Shown: one piece after another, positions 53,402 through 61,145 of the stretch | Numbering within the stretch: position 1 is the stretch's first letter | Layout: every line of letters starts with the position of its first letter | Assembly: GCA_945861635.1 (NCBI GenBank) | Contig: CAMAWH010000022.1 | Location: forward strand, 1-64,000 | Reading direction: 5' to 3' | Length of the DNA: 64,000 nucleotides | DNA from: Klebsiella pneumoniae | GTDB lineage: Bacteria; Myxococcota_A; UBA796; SXON01 | The notes under the pieces: generated by a model | The model's database searches: none | What the model was told of the DNA's origin: nothing | Seen by the model: the letters and a program-made list of their open reading frames with translations, nothing else | Program-made: the position numbers and the translations under genes

Positions 53402-54569
53402 CCCGCGGCATCGCCGCGTTGCGATCACCGGAATGGGGATGGTGACGCCGCTGGGCCTCGGTGTGAAGGCGACGTGGCGCGCGCTCATCGCTGGCGCGAA
53501 CGGCGTCGGTCCCATCGGGCGATTCGATGCAACGGGCTTCCCGGTGCGTTTCGCGGCGGAAGTGCCGATGCCGGGGTCGGGCAGCTCGCTGAAGGCCAGC
53601 CTGACCGAGGTTGCGTTGTCGGAAGCGTTGGCGGGTTCGCGGCCTCCGGGCGGGAATCGGCTTGGGGTCTGTGTCGGGAGTGAGGCGGCACGCCCGCCGC
53701 TGGACTGGTTGTGGCGCGGGTACGGTCCGACCCGGCAGGAGGTGGAGGCGCTGGCGCCGGATCGGCCGACCCTGCTGGCCGCGCGCATGGCGGACGCCCG
53801 GGGGCCGCGGAGCACGGTATCGACGGCGTGTACGTCGTCGTCGCAGGCGATTGGCGAGGCGATGCTTCGCATCCGGCGAGGAGAGGTCGATGCCATGATC
53901 GCGGGCGGTGTGGACGTGCTTTCGGAGCCGTTGATGGTGGTGGGGTTCGCAAAGTTGGGCGCGCTCTCGCTCCGAAATGACGACCCCGCGTCGGCGTCCC
54001 GACCGTTCGACGTGCATCGTGACGGATTTGTGCTCGGGGAGGGCGCGGGCTTCCTTGTCCTTGAGGCGGAGGAAGTAGCGCTCACGCGCGGTGCGCCGGT
54101 TCTGGCGTGGGCGGAGGGGTGGGGTTGCTCCTGCAACGCGTGGCGAATCACGGATTCGCCTCCCGACGGTCGCGGGGCGGCGGACGCGATGCAACAGGCG
54201 CTCGACGACGCGGGCTTGACGCCGGCCGACATCGGGTATGTCAACGCCCATGGCACATCGACTCCGCAGAACGACCTGTCCGAAAGCCGGGCGATTCGAC
54301 GTGTATTCGGTGATGTCCGCGTGCCCGTTTCCAGTACGAAGGGGCACATGGGTCACCTCGTTGCCGCGTGCGGCGCCGTCGAAGCGATCCTCTGCGTGCT
54401 CGCCCTGCGGGACGGCATGCTTCCGGCCACCCGTAATCTCACCGATCCCGATCCCGATTGTGACGTTACGCATGTTCGTTCGCCCCGGACGGCGCCCATT
54501 CGCCACGCGCTCACAAACGCATTTGGCTTTGGCGGCAGCAATGGCAGCATTGTGCTCGGGCGCGCGTGA
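53394..54569 (+). CDS. Beta-ketoacyl-ACP synthase (FabF/KAS II type)
   Basis: This 391-residue condensing enzyme keeps the catalytic triad: Cys146 in STACTSSS, His286 in NAHGTSTP, and His321 in KGHMGH. It opens with RRVAITGMGMVTPLG and closes with NAFGFGGSNGSIV, as in FabF. The GTG start overlaps the end of the FabZ-like gene by eight bases. A Cys-less ketosynthase-like gene follows at once, recalling KS/CLF pairs. Confidence 0.9.
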   Translation: MTDPRHRRVAITGMGMVTPLGLGVKATWRALIAGANGVGPIGRFDATGFPVRFAAEVPMPGSGSSLKASLTEVALSEALAGSRPPGGNRLGVCVGSEAARPPLDWLWRGYGPTRQEVEALAPDRPTLLAARMADARGPRSTVSTACTSSSQAIGEAMLRIRRGEVDAMIAGGVDVLSEPLMVVGFAKLGALSLRNDDPASASRPFDVHRDGFVLGEGAGFLVLEAEEVALTRGAPVLAWAEGWGCSCNAWRITDSPPDGRGAADAMQQALDDAGLTPADIGYVNAHGTSTPQNDLSESRAIRRVFGDVRVPVSSTKGHMGHLVAACGAVEAILCVLALRDGMLPATRNLTDPDPDCDVTHVRSPRTAPIRHALTNAFGFGGSNGSIVLGRA

Positions 54570-55366
54570 TGCCGGCGCTACTCGGCGTCGGGATGCTGTT
54601 GCCCGATGGACTTCGTCGCCTGGATGCGTTGGTCAACCTGCCGGATTCGCGGGCGGGGGTCGTCGATGGGCCCGAGTTGGGGCCGTGGCTGAAACGCAAG
54701 AAAGACGCTCGACTGTTGCCTCGGGCGGCGCAGCTCGCCCTGCCCGCAGCGGGTGTGGCGCTCAAAACTTTTCATGGGGACGCGGAGAATCTGGCCATTT
54801 TTGTCGCCGTGGGCCGCGAGCCTCCCGATCAGGGAGAGGCGGAGGCGTCACTTGCCGCGATGGAGCGTCACGGAAAGGTCGCGCTCGACCGGCTCGGCGG
54901 GGATGGAAAGGCGCTGTATCCGCCGCTGCTGCCGCTCCGGACGCTCCCCAACATGGTGCTTGCGCACGTGGCGATTCAACATGGTATCCGCGGGGAAAAC
55001 GCCGTATTTGCCGGCGGTGAGGAGGCGGGTAGACACGCACTGCGCGCCGCCGTCAACACCCTTGTGGAGGGGCGGGCAACGCACGCACTGGTTGGCGCGG
55101 CCTACAGCGCCGTCGACCTCGCATCGGCCCGTGATCGCCTGCGTCTCGGACTCATCGGGCCCCCAGGAGAGGGTGCCATCTTTTTGTTGATTGGAGAGGG
55201 AAAATCAGGCGAGTTTCCGTCGTTCGATGCGTTGACTGCGGGTGCGGACGCGTCGAGTAGGCTCGCTGGCGATTTCTGGGGCAATGTCTGGGGCGATCTG
55301 GGGCCGGTTCATGGCCTCCTCCGCGGCTGGATCGCGCAGCGTGCTACGTTGGCGCCCCATGGCTAG
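54566..55366 (+). CDS. Ketosynthase-like protein without active-site Cys (possible chain-length factor)
   Basis: This 266-residue thiolase-fold protein resembles the N-terminal half of ketosynthases. RTLPNMVLAHVAIQHGIRG corresponds to the segment before the nucleophile, but the nucleophile position reads ENAVFAGGEEAG with no Cys, and the two catalytic His motifs are absent. The following ALRAAVNTLVEGRATHALVGAAYSAVDL is typical. It may be a chain-length factor or stabilising partner of the KAS upstream, though it is shorter than usual CLFs. The start is GTG (GTGA overlap) or the ATG three bases later. Confidence 0.75.
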   Translation: MMPALLGVGMLLPDGLRRLDALVNLPDSRAGVVDGPELGPWLKRKKDARLLPRAAQLALPAAGVALKTFHGDAENLAIFVAVGREPPDQGEAEASLAAMERHGKVALDRLGGDGKALYPPLLPLRTLPNMVLAHVAIQHGIRGENAVFAGGEEAGRHALRAAVNTLVEGRATHALVGAAYSAVDLASARDRLRLGLIGPPGEGAIFLLIGEGKSGEFPSFDALTAGADASSRLAGDFWGNVWGDLGPVHGLLRGWIAQRATLAPHG

Positions 55367-57929
55367 CCGCGAGTCCGCCCGGCGCTTTCACTTCCTGCGC
55401 GAGATCGCGTCCGGCGGGTTCGGTAGCGTCTACCTTGCCAAGGTGATGCACGCCGATGGCTTCTCTCGCTTGGCTGCAATCAAACTCCTGCACCGCAAGT
55501 GGTCGGAGAACGAAGAAATCGCAACGCGTATGCGAGACGAAGCGCGCCTGCTCGGCTGGCTGCGCCACCGAAATATCGTGGACGTGCTCGACCTCACGTC
55601 GATTGACGGGCGCGCGGCCGTCATCATGGAGTACCTCGAGGCCGTCGATCTGAAGCATGCGGTGCAGGAAAGTTCGGAAAAGGGAGACCGCGTACCGCCT
55701 CGCGCGTCAATGGAGATTCTCGCCTTTGTCGGATCGGCGCTGGACGCCGCATACAACCGGCCGCCGTATCAGGGTGAAAAGCCGCTGCGCGTCATCCATC
55801 GCGACATCAAGCCGTCGAACATCATGGTGGATGAGTCCGGCACCGTGAAGGTGCTCGATTTCGGCGTTGCCCGAGCGGAGTTCGAGAACCGCGAGTCGCA
55901 TACGTCGGAGCTTCAATTCGGCTCAGTGGACTACATGCCGCCGGAACGGCTCTTTTTTGAGCCGGAAACGGACCTGGCCGATGTGTATTCCCTCGGCGCA
56001 ACGCTGTTTGAGCTGTTGACGAGTGAGCGCCTCGGAAAGGCGAAAGGGCGCAAGGAAAAGCACGATGCCTTCCTGGCCGACCGCTTGTCCTACATGGCCG
56101 CGGCCTGCCCACTTCCGGCGGCCCACGCGTTGGAAGTGGCGACGCTGGTGCGGGAGATGTGCTCGTACTCCGCCGAAGGTCGCCCCAACGCCGCCAAGGT
56201 TGTGCAGCGGTGCCGGGCGCTGACCCGCGATCTTCCGGGGGAAACCCTTTCGGAATGGGCGGAGCGGGCGATTCCGCCGATGGTGAAACAGCTTCGAGAC
56301 GAGCCGAGAGAGCCGAATCCGCTCACGGACGCGATCTTGACGGAAGATGCTGTGAAGTTCGGAGGCGCTGCTGCGCCGCCGCCCGTGGAAGTGCCGCCCG
56401 CGGCCGCTCTGGCGCCGGGCGCGCCGTTCGACGATTCACCGCGTGAAATCGGCCGCGAAGATGCCCGATGGGAGATGTTGCGGCAGGCCGCGATCGCCGA
56501 GATTCAACTGACCGGAAATGGGCTGGAGGGTCCGCTGGCGGAGGCACCGGTGCCCCGGACCGGGGGCATGAACACGTTCAACGAAGAGCTGGTTGTGATT
56601 GATCAGGATGGGCCTGAGCAGTTCGACGACGAGCCGACGCGCATCGGGTCGCTCTCTGCGCTTCAGGCGTTGGTGGGGCCGGCGGTCACGGCACCCGCGC
56701 CGGTTGCGGCGCCCGCGCCGGTTGCGGCACCCGCGCCGGTTGCTGCGCCCGCGCCGGTTGCTGCGCCCGCGCCCACGCCGAGCAAACCGGCGCGGGCCAA
56801 GCCGCCCGGCATGCCTCAGGCATCGCCGACCTGGCCGCCGCAGCCGGTGATGGCCGATCCGGAGCCTTCCGTGACGCTGCCGACGCCTGGACTTGCGCCA
56901 ATGCGGGGTCCGACGATGGAGATGCCCCCGCCGCCACTGGTCAGCGCTTCGGGTCCGCCTGCTGGCGCCGTCGCGCTGCCGCTCGCGTCGTCAATGACGA
57001 TGGTGCCCGACGACGGGCGGCTCAACGCATCGATGACGATGGTGCCCGACGACGGGTTGGTCAACGCGTCGATGACGATGGTGCCCGACGACGACTATGA
57101 CGCGTCCGCCACCGTCTCCGTGCCGAATGGCCCGGCGCCCTCCCGAATCGAATTGAACGAAACGGTGAGATCCACGTTTACCGATGCCGCGGCGGCCCCA
57201 CCGCCCCCCAAATCGGCGGCGGCGTTGCCCGCGCCATCCGGCGGACCCAATCCGGCCGCCCCAAAACCGTCGGGGGCAAAGCCGCCGCCGTCCTCGGCTT
57301 CCGGTCCCGCCGCCGCAAAGGCCCCGAGCAAGGCGGCAGCTCCGACCGCCTCGCGCCCCGGCCCGTCGCCGTCCAGCGGTCGGGGGCAATTGCCGCAACC
57401 CGTGGCGTCCGGTGCGCGTGGCGCGCGCCCGTCCTCGCCGTCGCGAAGCAAGAGTCGTCCCGACCCGTTTGAGGAGCCCGCTTCTTCTGGCGCGGGCGCG
57501 TGGCTTGGCTGGGGCTTGCTCGTACTCGGGTTGGCCCTCGGCGGCGTGCTTGGCGGCGCACTCCTTCTCTACCGATTCTGGTGGTTGCCCGCACACTCCA
57601 TCTCTCCGGGAACGTCACTCGTTGCAGCGCCAGCGGTTGAGGCGCCCGGCGGCGTCGTTCCGGTCCCGCCGTCTCCCGATCCGCTACCGATCCCGGCCGA
57701 CGCGATTGTGTTCGCCTCGTCCGCGCCCGACACCACGCGAATCACCGCCAGTTGCGACGGAAAAGACTACAACGGCGTTTCTGAAGTCGTCGTGCCGGGC
57801 CCCACGGCGGAGAATTGCCTGGTCAAGGTGGTGCTGAAAGATCGGTCGCGATTGATGGCAGAGGTCGCGGGCGCCACGACGGGGAACTACGCCTGCTTTG
57901 CTGGCGGGGGCAAGGAGTGCGCCCGGTAG
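55359..57929 (+). CDS. Transmembrane Ser/Thr protein kinase
   Basis: This 856-residue kinase has a complete catalytic domain (about residues 10-285): G-loop IASGGFGSVY, AAIKLL, HRDIKPSN, LDFGVAR and PPERLF. A Pro/Ala-rich linker follows, with (APAPVA) repeats and three TMVPDD units, then a membrane helix (about 700-730) and a short extracytoplasmic domain with two Cys pairs (ITASCDGKDY, ENCLVKV, YACFAGGGKEC). TACGTT ends eight bases before the ATG, which suggests its own leaderless transcript despite overlapping the previous gene. The kinase is embedded within the ketosynthase genes, so it may regulate that pathway. Confidence 0.9.
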   Translation: MASRESARRFHFLREIASGGFGSVYLAKVMHADGFSRLAAIKLLHRKWSENEEIATRMRDEARLLGWLRHRNIVDVLDLTSIDGRAAVIMEYLEAVDLKHAVQESSEKGDRVPPRASMEILAFVGSALDAAYNRPPYQGEKPLRVIHRDIKPSNIMVDESGTVKVLDFGVARAEFENRESHTSELQFGSVDYMPPERLFFEPETDLADVYSLGATLFELLTSERLGKAKGRKEKHDAFLADRLSYMAAACPLPAAHALEVATLVREMCSYSAEGRPNAAKVVQRCRALTRDLPGETLSEWAERAIPPMVKQLRDEPREPNPLTDAILTEDAVKFGGAAAPPPVEVPPAAALAPGAPFDDSPREIGREDARWEMLRQAAIAEIQLTGNGLEGPLAEAPVPRTGGMNTFNEELVVIDQDGPEQFDDEPTRIGSLSALQALVGPAVTAPAPVAAPAPVAAPAPVAAPAPVAAPAPTPSKPARAKPPGMPQASPTWPPQPVMADPEPSVTLPTPGLAPMRGPTMEMPPPPLVSASGPPAGAVALPLASSMTMVPDDGRLNASMTMVPDDGLVNASMTMVPDDDYDASATVSVPNGPAPSRIELNETVRSTFTDAAAAPPPPKSAAALPAPSGGPNPAAPKPSGAKPPPSSASGPAAAKAPSKAAAPTASRPGPSPSSGRGQLPQPVASGARGARPSSPSRSKSRPDPFEEPASSGAGAWLGWGLLVLGLALGGVLGGALLLYRFWWLPAHSISPGTSLVAAPAVEAPGGVVPVPPSPDPLPIPADAIVFASSAPDTTRITASCDGKDYNGVSEVVVPGPTAENCLVKVVLKDRSRLMAEVAGATTGNYACFAGGGKECAR
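56693..56775 (+). repeat. Tandem 18-bp repeat encoding APAPVA in the kinase linker
   Basis: GCGCCCGCGCCGGTTGCG and close variants are repeated four to five times. Each unit codes APAPVA. Such Pro/Ala tracts typically form stiff extended linkers. Confidence 0.8.
56991..57104 (+). repeat. Three 39-bp repeats encoding SMTMVPDD units
   Basis: Copies start at 56991, 57030 and 57069 (the last diverges after about 27 bases). Each encodes SMTMVPDDGxxNA. The regularly spaced Thr with acidic surroundings would suit phosphorylation and FHA-domain binding. Confidence 0.85.
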
Positions 57930-59110
57930 CGCATGTCGTGATCACCGGTGTGGGCTTGCGATGCGCTGCAGGCAAGGGCGCCGTGGACCGCTGCTACGCC
58001 GTTCCGGACGTAAGCGCGGCGGTGCTCGGCATCCCCGGAGTGGCTCGTGTGGAAGGCCTTACGGAAGATCCACACTTTCCGGACGACCGTAAGGGAGCCC
58101 TCGCTTCGGAGGCGCTTGCGGATGTACTTTCCAGCGCGCGACTGACCGGAGCAACGGCGGGCGCGCGCATTGGTCTGTATCTTGGCACCGGGTTGTCCTC
58201 GTTGACGCCGGATGAACTGCGGGTGGACCTCTACCCGCATCTGCGAGACGGGAAGTTTGACCGTGTGTCGCTCGCTGGGGATTTGGCGCAGGATCGCCCG
58301 GCGCCGCGGCGTCACCAACCCGAGCGCGTCACGCGGGTGCTGGCCGGCCGCGTCGGCGCGGACCTGGCGTTCAGCGAGACCAACTTCTCGGCGTGCGCGG
58401 CTGCAGCGCAATCCATCGTCGCCGCCGCTCGAGCGGTCGCGCGTGGCGATGTCGATATCGCGATTGCCGGTGGACACGACTCGATGCTTCACGGCGTTGG
58501 GATTCTTTCCTTTGTGGTACTTGGCGCTCTCTCCTCAACGGCGTGCCGGCCCTTCGACCGCCACCGGGACGGCTTCCTCATCGGCGAGGGCGCTGCGATG
58601 CTCGTGCTGGAAACGGAGGCGTCCGCACGCGCGCGCGGTGCGACCATTCTCGGGCGTTTCCTCGGGGGGGGCACGAGCGCCGATGCGCACGCCGTCACTG
58701 CACCGCACCCGGAAGGTCGCGGTGCCGCGCTTGCGATGCGGCGCGCCCTCCGTGACGCCGACCTGACCCCCGCCGACATCGATTACGTGAACGCCCATGG
58801 CACCGGCACGCCCGTGGGAGATCGGGCGGAGGCGCTCGCGATTCATGCCGCCGTCGGTGACACGCCCGTCAGTTCCTTCAAGGGGAGTGTAGGCCACACG
58901 ATTGCCGCCGCCGGCGCCGTGGAATTGGCGTTGTGTTTGCGTTCGTTCGCCGACGGTATCCTTCCCGGCACCGTGGGTCTGGAGGAGACGGATCCCGACT
59001 GCCCGGCCAACATCCTGGCGTTGCCGATGCGGCGCCGTCCCGAGGTGATCCTTTCCAACAGCTTTGGCTTCGGCGGCCAGAACTGTGCGTTGATCGTCGG
59101 TGCGCCGTAG
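57917..59110 (+). CDS. Beta-ketoacyl-ACP synthase, second copy
   Basis: This 397-residue condensing enzyme has Cys160 in NFSACAAAAQS, His294 in NAHGTGTPVGD and His327 in KGSVGH, so the catalytic triad is intact. It begins AHVVITGVGLRCAAG and ends SNSFGFGGQNCALIV. It differs clearly from the other KAS in the cluster, so the two likely act on different chain lengths or substrates. The GTG at 57917 overlaps the kinase gene by 13 bases; a GTG at 57938 is an alternative. Confidence 0.88.
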   Translation: MRPVAHVVITGVGLRCAAGKGAVDRCYAVPDVSAAVLGIPGVARVEGLTEDPHFPDDRKGALASEALADVLSSARLTGATAGARIGLYLGTGLSSLTPDELRVDLYPHLRDGKFDRVSLAGDLAQDRPAPRRHQPERVTRVLAGRVGADLAFSETNFSACAAAAQSIVAAARAVARGDVDIAIAGGHDSMLHGVGILSFVVLGALSSTACRPFDRHRDGFLIGEGAAMLVLETEASARARGATILGRFLGGGTSADAHAVTAPHPEGRGAALAMRRALRDADLTPADIDYVNAHGTGTPVGDRAEALAIHAAVGDTPVSSFKGSVGHTIAAAGAVELALCLRSFADGILPGTVGLEETDPDCPANILALPMRRRPEVILSNSFGFGGQNCALIVGAP

Positions 59111-59144
59111 CGTCGCCGTGATACCCGACGCGGCCGGGTGTGGA

Positions 59145-60431
59145 ATGTGGTGGCTCTCCCTCATCGCGACGGCGGAAGCACACGGCGCAGGCTTCGGTGC
59201 CATCGCCGTCTCGAAGACAGCGGACGACGCGCTTTGGGTGGTGACCGACGGTTCCGGCCTGGCGCGCAGCGCCGATGGCGGGGAGACATGGGAGTGGCTG
59301 TGTGAGGAGGCAATCGGCGGCGCGCCCGTCTACGACGTCGTCGGAATCAGTGCGACGGAGGCGTGGGCCGGAACGCGGGATGGGTTGGTTTACATCGACG
59401 CGGCATGTGGCGCCTCGTTTGTGCCGGGCCTGCCGGAAGGCGCGTTCGTGCCGCGGATTCTGTCGGACGGACCTGTCGGTGTCGTTGCCGCGGTTACCAG
59501 CGCCGATGCCGGTGGCTTCTACCGATGCGATACGACGGCTTGTCATGCGACAGAAGGCGTAGGCGCCGGTATTTTCCCGAAATCCATGGTGCGGGATGGG
59601 GAGACCATTTGGGCGACGGTCGTCTACACCGACACCCTGCTGGCCGAACTGTGGCGCAGCGAGGATGCGGAGACGTGGACGGCGGTTGCGACCTGGCCCG
59701 ACGGGGACGTCGACCCGCGCATCGTTCGCGCGCAGGGAAACACGATCTTCCTATGGGAGAGGCCGCGCGCTGACGATGGGGTACCCGCGCTGATGCGCAG
59801 TGACGACGGCGGCCTGACCTTCACCTCCGTCCTCGCCGTTGGCAGCGCGAATGATCTGGCGCCGGGATTTGCGACACCGGATGGCACGACGATGCTGTTC
59901 GGGCAAAACTCGGGCGCGCGAACATGGCGATCCACGGATGCCGGCGTGACGTGGGCGGAAGTCAGCGGCGAGGCCCCCGCGGTTCGCTGCGGGTACTCCG
60001 AGGCAGGCGTTGCCTACACCTGTGGCGATCATCTCGCCGATGGAATCGATCTTGCCCTTACGACGGACGGCGTCTTGTTTCGTCCGGTTGCATGTCTGGA
60101 GGAAGCGAAGCCGGCCACGTGCGTCGCCGCGACCTGTGAGCCGTATCTCGCTTCCTTTACCCAAGCCGGGGCCTACGGGGGCGGCCGCTGCGATACGATC
60201 ATCGGCCCGGTCGAGGACACGGCGGACACGACGCCACCCGCCGGGGATTGCGGGTGTGGCGCGCTATCCGCGGGGGCTGCCGGCGGCTCCGCCCTCGTTG
60301 TTTTCCTTGGCGTGGCGGGAATGGCGCGTGGCCCTCGTCGAGCGCGGCGGACGGTCGGAGCTGTGGCCGCCCAAACGCAATCGCGAAGCGATTGCCCTAA
60401 CGCTCCGATAGCCCCTTCTGAATCGCGCTGA
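59145..60431 (+). CDS. Secreted BNR/Asp-box propeller protein with MYXO-CTERM-like anchor
   Basis: This 428-residue exported protein has signal peptide MWWLSLIATAEAHG and several Asp-box-like turns (SADGGETW, SEDAETW, SDDGGLTF, STDAGVTW), typical of sialidase-like beta-propellers. The C-terminus holds DCGCGALSAGAAGGSALV, a hydrophobic stretch and then an Arg cluster (RGPRRARR), which fits the MYXO-CTERM sorting tail (Cys motif, membrane helix, Arg). Unusually about 26 more residues follow the Arg cluster. A GTG at 59100 is an alternative start. The stop overlaps the 3' end of the convergent Nfu-like gene by 35 bases. Confidence 0.78.
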   Translation: MWWLSLIATAEAHGAGFGAIAVSKTADDALWVVTDGSGLARSADGGETWEWLCEEAIGGAPVYDVVGISATEAWAGTRDGLVYIDAACGASFVPGLPEGAFVPRILSDGPVGVVAAVTSADAGGFYRCDTTACHATEGVGAGIFPKSMVRDGETIWATVVYTDTLLAELWRSEDAETWTAVATWPDGDVDPRIVRAQGNTIFLWERPRADDGVPALMRSDDGGLTFTSVLAVGSANDLAPGFATPDGTTMLFGQNSGARTWRSTDAGVTWAEVSGEAPAVRCGYSEAGVAYTCGDHLADGIDLALTTDGVLFRPVACLEEAKPATCVAATCEPYLASFTQAGAYGGGRCDTIIGPVEDTADTTPPAGDCGCGALSAGAAGGSALVVFLGVAGMARGPRRARRTVGAVAAQTQSRSDCPNAPIAPSESR

Positions 60432-61038
60432 CCAACTTCGGGGTCAGCGCCGTCCAATCCGCAGCGTCTTCCTTCGTGACGGTGATGAAGTCCTTCACTG
60501 CAAAGATGCCCTTTACGCCGCCGACGCCCCAAAGATTGCGCCCAATCGGGTGACCCTTGGCTTCGTCCGCGGTCTGAAACGAGAGCGAGCCCTTTTCCAC
60601 GACCGTTACCGAGCAGGTAAATTTCCGGGCGTTTGGATTGGGTGTATCGGAGGCTTCGACGCGGACATTTCCGGCGGCGGCTGGCGGCTCCGTGTGCCCG
60701 TGATCGTGCCCGTGGTCGTGCGAATGGCCGTGCCCGCGATCCTCGTCCACCGCGGCGGCCGGTTTTGCAGCCGCTTTCACCTTCTTTTCCACTTTGGGAG
60801 CGGCGGCAGGTGCTGGCGCGGCGGTCGGCTCCTCCGCATGTCCGTGGTCATGCCCATGGTCGTGCGCGTGGCCGTGGGAATGGCCGTGGTCCTGACCGCC
60901 CTCTTCCGCCGGGGGCCGTGGGGCCGCGGGCGGGCGCGGGCGCGGCGCCGTCGGCGCGGACTTCGGGGCGGGCGCATCCTTCTTTCCAAGGATCTTCTTG
61001 ATCAGGCGGACCGGCAAGCCGAGAATTTTCTTGAGCAT
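60397..61038 (-). CDS. Nfu N-domain protein with two His-rich metal-binding tracts
   Basis: This 213-residue protein has a basic amphipathic N-terminus (MLKKILGLPVRLIKKILGKK), a Pro-rich stretch, nine alternating His at residues 51-67 (DHGHSHGHAHDHGHDHGH type), an Ala/Lys linker, seven more His at 103-115, and a Nfu/NifU N-terminal domain (about 126-213): ASDTPNPNARKFTCSV, HPIGRNLWGVGGVKGIFAVKDFITVTK. The Fe-S carrying C-terminal NifU domain is missing. His tracts of this kind bind Ni, Zn or Cu in other proteins. A metal-storage or delivery role linked to Fe-S assembly is an inference. Confidence 0.85.
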   Translation of the reverse strand: MLKKILGLPVRLIKKILGKKDAPAPKSAPTAPRPRPPAAPRPPAEEGGQDHGHSHGHAHDHGHDHGHAEEPTAAPAPAAAPKVEKKVKAAAKPAAAVDEDRGHGHSHDHGHDHGHTEPPAAAGNVRVEASDTPNPNARKFTCSVTVVEKGSLSFQTADEAKGHPIGRNLWGVGGVKGIFAVKDFITVTKEDAADWTALTPKLVSAIQKGLSER

Positions 61039-61145
61039 GCCGGGCGGCTAACCGGCCACGCGACTTGCGGGAAGCCTGTCAAGCGATGGATCGCCCCTTG
61101 CGGGTCGCGCAATACGAGGCTCTATTTGGCGCGCGAGGATTTCTG

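Noticed and set aside
52346-54349. 667-codon minus-strand frame opposite FabZ-like and KAS genes
   Set aside because: Composition is Arg/Pro/Ser-rich with no domain motifs, while the opposite strand has clear FabZ and KAS signatures.
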